Notes: generated by a model from the sequence alone, not told the origin. DNA of 15,683 nt from an uncultured Prevotella sp. (GCA_905234355.1 CAJOHP010000027.1:1-15683); one strand, 5' to 3'. Positions 7,723-14,790 are shown, counted from the first letter of the stretch. Translations and numbers: made by a program.

Positions 7723-7850
7723 CATAAGCCCGTACCTACTGTGAAAACACCGCACATGGGTTTCAGACAGGCATAAAGCCCGTACCTACTGTGGCACATA
7801 CACGTAGAAGGACAATGGCGGACAGGCATATAGCCAACTACACATACAAT
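7723..7850. repeat. Imperfect repeat cluster with an 18-bp perfect direct repeat
   Basis: AAGCCCGTACCTACTGTG occurs at 7726-7743 and 7776-7793, a 50-bp period. A second shared word, GACAGGCATAnAGCC, occurs at 7766-7780 and 7821-7835, a 55-bp period. Read together they suggest three degraded units, each ending near an ACA(A)TGG-like word. The periods are not multiples of three, so this is not a coding repeat. Two perfect copies without matching spacers are not enough for a CRISPR array. Confidence 0.65.
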
Positions 7851-7883
7851 GGGAAGCCGGTGCTGGTACACCGGCTTCCCATT
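7848..7883. terminator. Bidirectional intrinsic terminator between esterase and uxaC
   Basis: A perfect 15-bp stem, AATGGGAAGCCGGTG (7848-7862) with CACCGGCTTCCCATT (7869-7883), closes a 6-base loop. AT-rich flanks (ATTATTGTCT on the + side) follow. It sits between convergent transcripts, 309 bp after the esterase stop and 88 bp after the uxaC stop. It is the strongest hairpin in the window. Confidence 0.85.
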
Positions 7884-7917
7884 ATTGTCTGCATAAAGTG
7901 AAAAATAGTCGCAAAGT

Positions 7918-7938
7918 CACAAGAGTCTTTTTCTTGTG
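7918..7938 (-). terminator. Weak hairpin just downstream of uxaC
   Basis: CACAAGA (7918-7924) and TCTTGTG (7932-7938) are perfect 7-bp arms around a 7-base loop, 33 bp past the uxaC stop. On the - strand a run of T follows only some 20 bases later (7901-7905), so termination here is uncertain. The larger 7848-7883 stem would catch readthrough. Confidence 0.35.
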
Positions 7939-7970
7939 TCTAGCTCAGGCCCTGCGTCTGCCAAGCTGGC

Positions 7971-9380
7971 TTAGTAGAACTTGAAGTAGCGTCGTGCGTT
8001 ATTGTAGCTGATGTCCTCGACCATGCGTGCGAGTGTCTCGCGGTCATCGGGCAGCAGTCCGCGCTCGACGTCGTTGCCCAGCAGGTTGCAGAGTATGCGG
8101 CGGAAGTACTCATGGCGGGGGTAGCTGAGGAAGGAACGCGAGTCGGTGAGCATGCCGACGAAGCGGCTGAGCAGTCCGAGCACGGAGAGCGCGTTCATCT
8201 GGCGTATCATGCCGTCCATCTGGTCGTTGAACCACCAGCCGGAGCCGAACTGTATCTTGCCGGGCTCACCTCCCTGGAAGTTGCCGAGCATGGTGGCGAT
8301 GACCTCGTTGGCACAGGGGTTGAGCGTGTAGAGGATGGTGCGTGTGAGCTTGCCCTTGCTGTTGAGCTTGTTGAGGAAGGAGGACATGGCCTTGGCCGTG
8401 CTGAACTCGCCTATGCTATCGAAGCCGGTGTCGGGACCGAGCTTGTCGTACATCACGGTGTTGTTGTCGCGTATGGCGCCGTAGTGGAACTGCTGCGTCC
8501 AGTCGGCGTCGGCATCCATCTCGGCCATGAGCGTGAGGAAGCAGTTCTTGTACTGGCGTGTCTCCATGCGGGAGAGCTGCTGTCCGCGCATGGCACGCTC
8601 GAAGATGGTCTCTATCTGCGAGTCGGTGTAGTCCTCGTCGTAGAACTCCTCGATGCCGTGGTCGCTGAGCTTGCATCCGTGCTCCTGGAAGAAGTCGTGA
8701 CGCTTCTTGAGGGCGTCGACCATGTCGCTGAACTTCACGATGTCCACGCCGCTGACCTCGCTGAGCTGCTTCACATAGGCTGCAAACTCGGGCTTCTCGA
8801 TGTTCATGGCCTTGTCGGGACGCCATGCGGGAATCATCAGCGGGTCTTTCTCACCCTTCTCGGCGGCATACTTCACGTGGTTGTGCAGGTCGTCGACGGG
8901 GTCGTCGGTGGTGCAGACACACTCCACGTTGTAGTGGCGCATCAGTCCGCGGGCGGTGTAGTTGGGGTCGTTCTGCAGCTTGTCGTTGCACTCGTCGAAG
9001 ATCTCGCGTGCGGTCTTGGGCGAGAGCAGCTTCTCTATGCCGAAGGCGGTCTTCAGTTCCAGGTGGGTCCAGTGGTAGAGGGGGTTGCGGAAGGTGTAGG
9101 GCACGGTCTCGGCCCACTTCTCAAACTTCTCCCAGTCGGTGGTGTCCTGCCCTGTGCAGTAGCGCTCGTCTACGCCGTTGGTGCGCATGGCACGCCACTT
9201 GTAGTGGTCGCCGCCGAGCCACAGCTCGGTGATGCTGCGGAACTTGTGGTCGCTCGCCACCATCTCGGGGATGAGGTGGCAGTGATAGTCGATGATAGGC
9301 ATCTTGGCCGCATGGTTGTGATAGAGGTCCTGAGCCACTTCGGTCTCAAGCACGAAATTCTTGTCGTTGAACTGTTTCAT
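7971..9380 (-). CDS. uxaC: Glucuronate/galacturonate isomerase
   Basis: UxaC interconverts D-glucuronate with D-fructuronate and D-galacturonate with D-tagaturonate in the cytoplasm, the first step of bacterial hexuronate catabolism. The 469-residue product has the expected family length and blocks: the N-terminus MKQFNDKNFVLET, the metal-binding-type IDYHCHLIPE (H33, H35) of the amidohydrolase-like fold, FRSITELWLGGDHYKWRAMR, NPLYHWTHLEL, VCTTDDPVDDLHNH, FHYGAIRDNN, QFGSGWWFNDQ, and the end SYPRHEYFRRILCNLLG. The start at 9380 gives the canonical N-terminus. A -7-like element lies 40 bp upstream, so it is probably transcribed on its own or with readthrough from the YhcH-like gene 141 bp upstream. 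Across the terminator on the opposite strand are the pectate lyase and esterase, whose products could supply its substrate. Confidence 0.97.
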   Translation of the reverse strand: MKQFNDKNFVLETEVAQDLYHNHAAKMPIIDYHCHLIPEMVASDHKFRSITELWLGGDHYKWRAMRTNGVDERYCTGQDTTDWEKFEKWAETVPYTFRNPLYHWTHLELKTAFGIEKLLSPKTAREIFDECNDKLQNDPNYTARGLMRHYNVECVCTTDDPVDDLHNHVKYAAEKGEKDPLMIPAWRPDKAMNIEKPEFAAYVKQLSEVSGVDIVKFSDMVDALKKRHDFFQEHGCKLSDHGIEEFYDEDYTDSQIETIFERAMRGQQLSRMETRQYKNCFLTLMAEMDADADWTQQFHYGAIRDNNTVMYDKLGPDTGFDSIGEFSTAKAMSSFLNKLNSKGKLTRTILYTLNPCANEVIATMLGNFQGGEPGKIQFGSGWWFNDQMDGMIRQMNALSVLGLLSRFVGMLTDSRSFLSYPRHEYFRRILCNLLGNDVERGLLPDDRETLARMVEDISYNNARRYFKFY

Positions 9381-9420
9381 CAGATTGTCTTGTTTTTAGG
9401 TGGTTTTAGTCTTATCCCTG

Positions 9421-9428
9421 CAAAGATA
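9421..9428 (-). promoter_or_regulatory. Bacteroidetes -7 promoter element for uxaC
   Basis: On the - strand this reads TATCTTTG, a perfect TAnnTTTG, 40 bp upstream of the uxaC ATG. No good TTTG -33 box is found 19-21 bp further upstream, so the promoter may be weak or activator-dependent. That would fit uronate control, though no operator was recognised. Confidence 0.6.
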
Positions 9429-9521
9429 CGAATAAGGTTTGACATTTCTGCCACTCCGCCCGGGATAATCGCTCGGTTTTAAGATTTTTTATTCATGTTT
9501 CGCTTTCGCACAACTGTTTGG

Positions 9522-10154
9522 CTACTCCACGTAGTCTACCTTGATGACGATGACGCGTATGTCCTGGTCGTCGCTGTCGTTATTGATTTTTGCGATGTGC
9601 CAGTCGTTGGGAAAGAAGATGAAGAACTGATCTGTGGCGGAGTCGTAGAACCGAGCCCGGGCGGCGTCGTAGTGGTAGTGTATCACGTCGTCGCGCCACT
9701 TGTCCTTGGGTGTGCTCGTCACGTGGTCGATGATGCCGAAGCGCTCCACGCCCTTCACAACATACTGGAAGTCTATGTGATGGTAGTGACTCTCGCTGGT
9801 GCGCTTCTCCAGCGGGCCGTTCTGCGAATCTTCCACGCTAACCACGAGCGTGGTGCCCTCAATGGGGTGGCGGCCTGCGGGGATGGCAAGCAAGTCGGTG
9901 GACGACAGCCAGCGGAAGAGGGCCGTCCACTGGGTGGGATTCTTCTCATACTGTTCATAGAACTCTGTCACGTTGACCGACTCATGGGGCCATGCGGTCG
10001 TGAAGCCCTGGCGCCACTGCTGCTTCTTCAGCCATTTCCGGGCCTTCTTCTGCATTGCCTTGTCCTGATACTGTCGGGTGTAGACGGCGTCCTGAGCCGT
10101 CAGCGTCATGGCGGCAAAGACCATGAGCATGAGTGAGATGATGCGTTGTCTCAT
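9522..10154 (-). CDS. Exported YhcH/YjgK/YiaL-family (DUF386) protein
   Basis: The family adopts a cupin-like barrel and is encoded in sugar-acid and sialic-acid catabolic loci, and some members are thought to be sugar-processing isomerases or epimerases. The 210-residue product shows the family blocks: GRHPIEG (about 94-100), the metal/active-site region ESHYHHIDFQYVVKGVE (E121, H123, H125, H126), and FFPNDWHIAKI (181-190, H186). The C-terminus is VIVIKVDYVE. Unusually, it starts with a signal peptide (MRQRIISLMLMVFAAMTLTAQ, cleavage near residue 21) without a lipobox, so it should be periplasmic or secreted, while the best-known members are cytoplasmic. Residues 22-90 form a longer helical N-terminal part than in compact family members. 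It lies 45 bp after the MFS gene and 141 bp before uxaC on the same strand. A role with periplasmic uronate or unsaturated oligosaccharides is inference. Confidence 0.85.
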   Translation of the reverse strand: MRQRIISLMLMVFAAMTLTAQDAVYTRQYQDKAMQKKARKWLKKQQWRQGFTTAWPHESVNVTEFYEQYEKNPTQWTALFRWLSSTDLLAIPAGRHPIEGTTLVVSVEDSQNGPLEKRTSESHYHHIDFQYVVKGVERFGIIDHVTSTPKDKWRDDVIHYHYDAARARFYDSATDQFFIFFPNDWHIAKINNDSDDQDIRVIVIKVDYVE

Positions 10155-10199
10155 GTGTTTGGAAGTGGTAGTAGTCTTGTATTTCTGGAGGGGAATGTA

Positions 10200-11354
10200 T
10201 CATCGGTTCTTGTGCTCCACAAACCAGCGGTGGCCGTAGCCCACATAGACGGCGAGGGCCACGGCACAGAGCACGAGGGCCACGCTGAGCGTGGCTTTGG
10301 TGTCGCCGTGGAAGCAGAGGTAACCCAGGCCCAGGCCCAGAGCAATGCCACTCTCCCACCCGAGCATGAAGGTGCTCTGTGCCGTGCCCCTCTGGCAGTG
10401 GTGGCTCAGCTTGATGAAGAAGAGCAGGAAGCGGGCGCCCACGATGCCCATGCCCAGCCCCGCCATGGGGGAGCAGAGCACCGACGTCTGTCCGGAGAAA
10501 AGGATGATCTGCGCCATGGCCATGAGCAGCAGGCCGCTCACCACCTCGCTCTTGAGCTCGGCATCGGCAAAGACGAAGCGCTGTGCCAGCAGGGCCAGCA
10601 GAAAGCCTACCATGAGCATGGCATAGAACGTGGTGTCGAGGGGCAGCGACAGCATGAGTCCCACCGACATCATGGCTGTGAGCAGCAGGAGCCACAGGGG
10701 CCATCCGGCGGTGAGGAAGAAGCGGTCGGTGCTGAAGGGACGGGGCTTGTCGGTGGGCACGCGGAAGGGAAACCTGACGCTGGCAATGAGCAACACGACG
10801 CCCCCGCAGCAGGCCGTGCCGGCAAAGAGCACATGGCTGAAGCCGCTGTGGGCAGTGATGAGCAGCGCCGCGAGCGGCCCGATGCTGAGGGCGAAGCGCC
10901 CGAACCAGGTGGCTGCATGGTTGGCCTCGGTGCGGTGATAGGCCTCGGCGGTGTCGATGATGAGCGTGGAGGCGAGCACCATCTGTGCCAGTCCGAAGGC
11001 TGCCCCCTGCAGCATGCGGAGGGCAAGGGCTGGCAGGAGGTGGCGCGGCGGCACATAGACCATGGCAAGCAGGCTCAGGGCGAGCACGACGACAGCGGCC
11101 ATACACACCACGTTGCGCCTGTACTGCTGCACGAGGTAGGAGCACAGCGGCCCGGGGAGGAAGAGCCCGAAGGCAAAGGCGCCCATGACCCACCCCGTCT
11201 CAGCCTCGGTCAGGCCGCAAGAGAGCATGAGCCAGCGAGGCAGTGTGGGAATGAGCATCGTGACCGCCATACAGAGTAGCATATTGGCTATAGCCATCTG
11301 CCAGAAGGCTCTGTTCCACAGACGTATATGAACAGCTGTGTTCTGTGTGTTCAT
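10200..11354 (-). CDS. Major facilitator superfamily transporter
   Basis: This 384-residue inner-membrane protein has about 12 hydrophobic segments. Family cues include the first helix with MAIANMLLCMAVTMLIPTLP (19-38), the helix 2 start WVMGAFAFGLFLPGPL followed by a short basic loop (QQYRRN), and helix 4 as ALRMLQGAAFGLAQM, the usual MFS 'RxxQGxxxG' block. The loop after about residue 195 (RVPTDKPRPFSTDRF) divides the two six-helix halves. It lacks long extramembrane domains. The substrate is unknown, and the family is typical of small drug or metabolite exporters. It starts 15 bp after panB, so it is probably cotranslated from the panB mRNA, which hints at export of a pantothenate-pathway compound but does not show it. 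The YhcH-like gene follows after 45 bp. Confidence 0.88.
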   Translation of the reverse strand: MNTQNTAVHIRLWNRAFWQMAIANMLLCMAVTMLIPTLPRWLMLSCGLTEAETGWVMGAFAFGLFLPGPLCSYLVQQYRRNVVCMAAVVVLALSLLAMVYVPPRHLLPALALRMLQGAAFGLAQMVLASTLIIDTAEAYHRTEANHAATWFGRFALSIGPLAALLITAHSGFSHVLFAGTACCGGVVLLIASVRFPFRVPTDKPRPFSTDRFFLTAGWPLWLLLLTAMMSVGLMLSLPLDTTFYAMLMVGFLLALLAQRFVFADAELKSEVVSGLLLMAMAQIILFSGQTSVLCSPMAGLGMGIVGARFLLFFIKLSHHCQRGTAQSTFMLGWESGIALGLGLGYLCFHGDTKATLSVALVLCAVALAVYVGYGHRWFVEHKNR

Positions 11355-11369
11355 TCAGGGCGGGGGGGC

Positions 11370-12191
11370 TTAGTATGACTCGCTTTCGTTGGGGAAGTCG
11401 CCGCTCTTCACATCGGCGACGTAGCGGCCTATGGCATCGGTCATCACGCTGTTGAGGTCGGCATAGCGTCGCAGAAACCGGGGCGAGAAGCCCTGGGTCA
11501 TGCCCAGCATGTCGGCCACGACGAGCACCTGGCCGTCGCACGCAGCGCCGGCGCCTATGCCGATGGTGGGCACGCTGATCTCGGCCGTGACCTGTGCAGC
11601 GAGCGCGGCCGGCACCTTCTCCAGCGTGACGGCAAAGCATCCCACCTCGGCCAGTGCCCTGGCGTCGCTGATGAGCTTGGCGGCCTCCTTCTCCTCCTTG
11701 GCACGCACGGCATAGGTGCCGAACTTATTGATGGACTGCGGGGTGAGGCCCAGGTGGCCCATCACCGGTATGCCGGCGTCGAGAATGGCTTTCACCGTGT
11801 CGATGATCTCTACGCCGCCTTCCATCTTCAGGGCGTCGCAGCCACTTTCCTTCATGATGCGTATGGCGTTGACCACACCGTCGTGGACGCCCGTCTGATA
11901 GGAGCCGAAGGGCATGTCGCACACCACGAGGGCACGCTTCACGGCCTTGACCACCGAGCGGGCATGATAGATCATCTGGTCGACGGTCATGGGCAGCGTG
12001 GTGGAGTTGCCCACCATCACGTTCGAGGCCGAGTCGCCGATGAGTATGCCGTCGATGCCGGCACGGTCTACGATGCCGGCAGTGGTGTAGTCGTAGGAGG
12101 TGAGTATGGAGATTTTCTCACCTTTGCGCTTCATTTCGATGAAACGATGGGTGGTCACCTTTCGTTCATCGTTGACTAAATATCCTGCCAT
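11370..12191 (-). CDS. panB: 3-methyl-2-oxobutanoate hydroxymethyltransferase (ketopantoate synthase)
   Basis: PanB transfers a hydroxymethyl group from 5,10-methylene-tetrahydrofolate to alpha-ketoisovalerate, giving ketopantoate for pantothenate and CoA synthesis in the cytoplasm. The 273-residue product has family length. By comparison with E. coli PanB, the magnesium ligands are D53 (IGDSASNVMVG), D92 (VVCDMPFGSY) and E124 (LKMEGG), and the catalytic glutamate is E191 (VTLEKVP). GHLGLTPQSINKFGTY and IPVMG are further family blocks, and the C-terminal helix carries GMTQGFSPRFLRRY. The start at 12191 gives MAGYLVNDERKVTT, right for the family. It lies only 26 bp after the HAD gene and 15 bp before the MFS gene. 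panC and panD are not in the window. Confidence 0.97.
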   Translation of the reverse strand: MAGYLVNDERKVTTHRFIEMKRKGEKISILTSYDYTTAGIVDRAGIDGILIGDSASNVMVGNSTTLPMTVDQMIYHARSVVKAVKRALVVCDMPFGSYQTGVHDGVVNAIRIMKESGCDALKMEGGVEIIDTVKAILDAGIPVMGHLGLTPQSINKFGTYAVRAKEEKEAAKLISDARALAEVGCFAVTLEKVPAALAAQVTAEISVPTIGIGAGAACDGQVLVVADMLGMTQGFSPRFLRRYADLNSVMTDAIGRYVADVKSGDFPNESESY

Positions 12192-12217
12192 TGTTGCTTA
12201 GTTTGTTTATTAAGAAT

Positions 12218-12883
12218 TTATAGAGTGTTTTTTCGGGTGAAAAGACGGCAGAGCCGCTCGTAGTCCATGTCCTGATAGTCGGCTATCTGCGCGTCGGACA
12301 GGAGGGCGATGTCGTCACGGCTGTTGGTGGTGGCGAGTCCTACGACCATCATACCTGCGGCGCGCCCTGAGCGCAGCCCGTTGAAGCTGTCTTCGAGCAC
12401 CACGCAGGCTTCGGGCTGCACGCCCAGACGGGCTGCGGCACGCAGATAGCAGTCGGGCGAGGGTTTGCTCTCGGCAAAGTCCTCGCTGGTCAGTACGGCA
12501 TCGAAGAGGGATGTGAACCGTGGCTGTGCCCGATAGACGCTGTGCATCTTGGGCAGATTGGAGCTCGTCACGACGGCGGTGAGCACGCCGTGACGGCGCA
12601 GACTGGCGATGAAGGCCTCGAAGCCACGGATGTAGCTGTAGTCCATGCCGGCCTCATAGTCATTGAGCCGCTGGGTGACAACGGGGCGTTCAGCCGCTAA
12701 GGGCCCGGCCCACCAGCGAGCGAAAATCTGGTCGAGGGTCTGCCCCTTGATCTCATATTCCAGGCCGGGGTGCTCGGGATGATAGAGGCGACACTGGCTG
12801 CCCCAGAACACGGTGTACTGCGGTTCGGTGTCGAACACTACGCCGTCGAGGTCGAAAAGGGCTGCTTTCAATTCGGTTGTCAT
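12218..12883 (-). CDS. HAD-superfamily phosphatase, beta-phosphoglucomutase/phosphatase-like
   Basis: This 221-residue cytoplasmic HAD hydrolase of subclass I (helical cap) has all four motifs: FDLDGVVFDTEP (D11 nucleophile, D13 acid/base), VVTSSN (S/T at 106-108), K140 in ESKPSP, and VLEDSFNGLRSG (E164, D165). The cap (residues about 17-85) has the beta-PGM/CbbY-like FDTEPQYTVFW entry. It probably removes phosphate from or isomerises a small sugar phosphate, but the substrate cannot be read from the sequence. The frame extends upstream to 13036 but would overlap the small membrane protein gene and its own promoter. The ATG at 12883 gives the family N-terminus. It is the first gene of the HAD-panB-MFS set, with a -7 element 25 bp upstream. 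Confidence 0.9.
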   Translation of the reverse strand: MTTELKAALFDLDGVVFDTEPQYTVFWGSQCRLYHPEHPGLEYEIKGQTLDQIFARWWAGPLAAERPVVTQRLNDYEAGMDYSYIRGFEAFIASLRRHGVLTAVVTSSNLPKMHSVYRAQPRFTSLFDAVLTSEDFAESKPSPDCYLRAAARLGVQPEACVVLEDSFNGLRSGRAAGMMVVGLATTNSRDDIALLSDAQIADYQDMDYERLCRLFTRKNTL

Positions 12884-12908
12884 GCTGCTTGCTTTTGAAA
12901 ATCGGGTG

Positions 12909-12916
12909 CAAAGGTA
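12909..12916 (-). promoter_or_regulatory. Bacteroidetes -7 promoter element for the HAD-panB-MFS genes
   Basis: The - strand reads TACCTTTG, a perfect TAnnTTTG, 25 bp before the HAD ATG. A TTTG lies further upstream (12940-12943) at 23 bp spacing, slightly longer than the usual 19-21, so the -33 box is uncertain. The short distance implies a short leader. This separates the HAD-panB-MFS set from the batB-batC-queC-RluA set. Confidence 0.6.
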
Positions 12917-12989
12917 CGAAATAAATGGCAAACAACGCTCAAAAGAACACCAGAAAATCTGTCGTCCAGCACGAAAAAGACGCTGGCGG

Positions 12990-13136
12990 CTATGGCAAGC
13001 CGAAGTAATAGATAGCGGCGGCAAAGGCCAGGACAATGACGATGAGCACGGTGCGCAACAGGCAGCTGGCCACTTTCTTTATGATATAGACAGCAGCTAT
13101 AATGACCAGAATGAGAAAGAGATAGCTATAGTTCAT
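12990..13136 (-). CDS. 48-residue membrane protein with two predicted helices
   Basis: The frame MNYSYLFLILVIIAAVYIIKK-VASCLLRTVLIVIVLAFAAAIYYFGLP is not an obvious member of any family I know. Residues 4-19 and 26-45 are two hydrophobic helices joined by a short basic loop (KK, R), giving an inner-membrane hairpin. It starts 7 bp after the stop of the pseudouridine synthase on the same strand, and the only other frame here would be an extension of the HAD gene. The compact spacing and strongly membrane-like composition argue for a real gene, but conservation cannot be judged here. Confidence 0.6.
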   Translation of the reverse strand: MNYSYLFLILVIIAAVYIIKKVASCLLRTVLIVIVLAFAAAIYYFGLP

Positions 13137-13143
13137 TGGCAGT

Positions 13144-14040
13144 CTACTTGAATAATAGCCGGAAGGGCGTGGGCACGGATGTCTCAAACTCCATGGGCTT
13201 GTTGGTTACCGGATGGGTGAAGCAGAGCAGGAAGGCATGCAGACAGAGCCGGTGCAGGGGGTCGTCGCCGTTGCCATACTTGGTGTCGCCGCAGACGGGG
13301 TGCCCCATGTCGGCGGCATGCACGCGTATCTGGTTCTTGCGTCCGGTCTCGAGCTTGAACTCCACGAGCGAGTGGTCGGTGGTGCGCTGCATGACATGAT
13401 AGTGGGTGACGGCATATTTCCCGCCGTTGTCCACTGGCGACGAGTAGGTCACATAGGCCTGGTTGTCCTTCAGCCAGTTGGCTATGGTGCCCTCGTCGCT
13501 CTCCATCTCGCCGCTGAGCACGGCCACGTAGCGTCGGTCGTAGACCAGCTGGTGCCAGTTGTGCTCGAGCATCTGCTCGGTGTCGATGTCCTTGGCATAG
13601 ACCATCAGTCCGCTGGTGTCGCGGTCGAGGCGGTGCACGACATGGGCTGTGCACTTCTGCTTTGAGCGGTGGAAGTAGTCGTCGAGCACGCCCTTCACAT
13701 GCAGCGAGGAGTGTCCTGCCGGCATGGAGAGGATGCCCGGCTGCTTCTCGACCACGATGAGCCACCGGTCCTCATAGACTATCTTCAGCCACCGGCTCTT
13801 GAACGTCTGCTGGTTACGCTTGGTCTTCGACACGGCCACTTTCATTCCGGGCTGCAGCGGATAGTCGAACTGTGTGATGGTCTTGCCGTCGACTCTCACG
13901 CCCCTACCCTGCAGGGTGGCTTTTATCTTGCTGCGGCTCTGCGGCACGTTGGCCAGCAGAAACTGGAGCAGCGGCTGGCTGGCAGTCACGGCGTAGTGAT
14001 CGTAGTCGCCCCGGCCTTGGTGGTTGGTGTTGATGTGCAT
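13144..14040 (-). CDS. RluA-family RNA pseudouridine synthase with S4 domain
   Basis: This cytoplasmic enzyme isomerises uridine to pseudouridine in rRNA or tRNA. Residues about 18-75 form an S4-like RNA-binding domain (LLQFLLANVPQSRSKIKATLQGRGVRVDGK). The catalytic domain follows: YEDRWLIVVEKQPGILSMP (89-107), the signature HRLDRDTSGLMVYAK (136-150) with catalytic D139, KKxYxA-like YDRRYVAVLSGEME, and the C-terminal TGRKNQIRVHAADMGHPVCGDTKYG typical of RluA/RluC/RluD. The 298-residue length fits. The open frame extends upstream to 14205, but that overlaps queC and has low-complexity residues. The ATG at 14040 is chosen, 31 bp after queC. Which RNA site it modifies is not determinable here. 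Confidence 0.92.
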   Translation of the reverse strand: MHINTNHQGRGDYDHYAVTASQPLLQFLLANVPQSRSKIKATLQGRGVRVDGKTITQFDYPLQPGMKVAVSKTKRNQQTFKSRWLKIVYEDRWLIVVEKQPGILSMPAGHSSLHVKGVLDDYFHRSKQKCTAHVVHRLDRDTSGLMVYAKDIDTEQMLEHNWHQLVYDRRYVAVLSGEMESDEGTIANWLKDNQAYVTYSSPVDNGGKYAVTHYHVMQRTTDHSLVEFKLETGRKNQIRVHAADMGHPVCGDTKYGNGDDPLHRLCLHAFLLCFTHPVTNKPMEFETSVPTPFRLLFK

Positions 14041-14071
14041 AGGTCTCTCGTCTTTGGTGTCATGCTTGTGT

Positions 14072-14737
14072 TCACTCCTCGTCGCACGCATAGCGTGTGG
14101 TGTCGGCAATGCCGGCCTGTGCCATGGCCTCGCGCCGTTCCACACAGGTGCCGCACTTGCCGCAGTGGCAGTCGCCGCCCTTGTAGCATGACCACGTCTT
14201 GGCATAGTCTATGCCGAGCTGCTTGCCTCGCTGTGCTATCTGTGCCTTCGTCAGGTGGGTATAGGGTGCGAGCAGTGTGATGCCGGGATAGGTGCCGGTG
14301 CGAGCCGCCTCGCTGAAGGCACTGACAAACTCGGGACGGCAGTCGGGATAGACGGCGTGGTCGCCGCCATGGTTGGCCATCATCACATGGGCCAGCTGGC
14401 GGCTCTCGGCCAGTCCCACGGCAATGCTGAGCATAATGCCGTTGCGGAAGGGCACGACGGTGGAGCGCATGTTGTCGTCGGCATAGTGGCCTTCGGGTAT
14501 GTCGGCGGCTCCGCTGAGCAGCGAACTGCTGAAGTAGCGAGGCATGAAGTCGAGGGGGATGATGATGTGCTCTATGCCGAGCTGCCGGCAGTGCCACTGG
14601 GCAAAGGGCAGCTCACGGGCGTTGTGGTTGCTGCCGTAGTCGAATGAGAGGGCCAGGGCTATGCGGTCCCGGTAGTCGTAGAGCAGGGTGGTGCTGTCCA
14701 TGCCTCCGCTAAGTATGAGTATGGTGTCTTTGGTCAT
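14072..14737 (-). CDS. queC: 7-cyano-7-deazaguanine (preQ0) synthase
   Basis: QueC converts 7-carboxy-7-deazaguanine to preQ0 with ATP and ammonia, a step toward queuosine in tRNA. The 221-residue product has the ATP pyrophosphatase loop SGGMDSTT (S10-T17), FDYGSNHNARE (32-42), and the zinc site CYKGGDCHCGKCGTC (C184, C192, C195, C198; C190 is extra). MVPFRNG-type VVPFRNGIMLSIA is the family core. The upstream ATG at 14803 would overlap the batC stop region and add 22 unrelated residues, so the ATG at 14737 is used. It lies 69 bp after batC. No queD, queE or queF is in the window. Confidence 0.95.
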   Translation of the reverse strand: MTKDTILILSGGMDSTTLLYDYRDRIALALSFDYGSNHNARELPFAQWHCRQLGIEHIIIPLDFMPRYFSSSLLSGAADIPEGHYADDNMRSTVVPFRNGIMLSIAVGLAESRQLAHVMMANHGGDHAVYPDCRPEFVSAFSEAARTGTYPGITLLAPYTHLTKAQIAQRGKQLGIDYAKTWSCYKGGDCHCGKCGTCVERREAMAQAGIADTTRYACDEE

Positions 14738-14766
14738 GCGTTGTTCGTTTCTATTTATGCTGATAT

Positions 14767-14790
14767 TGTCTTGTTTCACGCAACAGGACA
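14767..14790 (-). promoter_or_regulatory. Imperfect hairpin in the queC leader
   Basis: In the 69-bp gap between batC and queC, TGTCTTGTT (14767-14775) pairs with AACAGGACA (14782-14790), with one mismatch and a 6-base loop. preQ1 riboswitches regulate queuosine genes elsewhere, but this lacks the A-rich pseudoknot tail of the class I type. It is more likely a weak terminator or chance structure. Confidence 0.25.

Larger units (their letters stand above)
7540..7970. other. 431-bp non-coding gap between convergent operons
   Basis: This is visibly richer in A+T than its surroundings. It holds an inverted-repeat element (7591-7681), an imperfect repeat cluster (about 7723-7850), a bidirectional terminator (7848-7883) and a weak hairpin (7918-7938). 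A 124-codon frame on the - strand (7497-7871) crosses it but overlaps the esterase end, has no recognised domain and its repeats are not in phase, so I do not call it a gene. No tRNA or known ncRNA was recognised. Confidence 0.75.

Noticed and set aside
7723..7850. CRISPR array
   Set aside because: Only two exact copies of an 18-bp word, unequal unit lengths, no regular spacers and no cas genes in the window.
7497..7871. 124-codon open frame on the - strand across the convergent gap
   Set aside because: It overlaps the end of the esterase, crosses the terminator and both repeat structures, and has no recognisable domain; the repeats are out of phase.
8112..9482. 456-codon open frame on the + strand opposite uxaC
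   Set aside because: It is rich in V, E, G, L and H in the way antisense frames of GC-rich genes are, has no domain I recognise, and lies wholly opposite a clear uxaC.
10146..11279. 377-codon open frame on the + strand opposite the MFS gene
   Set aside because: E/G/H/A-rich shadow without hydrophobic or domain pattern; the - strand encodes a clear 12-helix transporter.
14767..14790. preQ1 riboswitch before queC
   Set aside because: The hairpin has a mismatch and lacks the A-rich tail that forms the class I pseudoknot; no match to other preQ1 classes was recognised.
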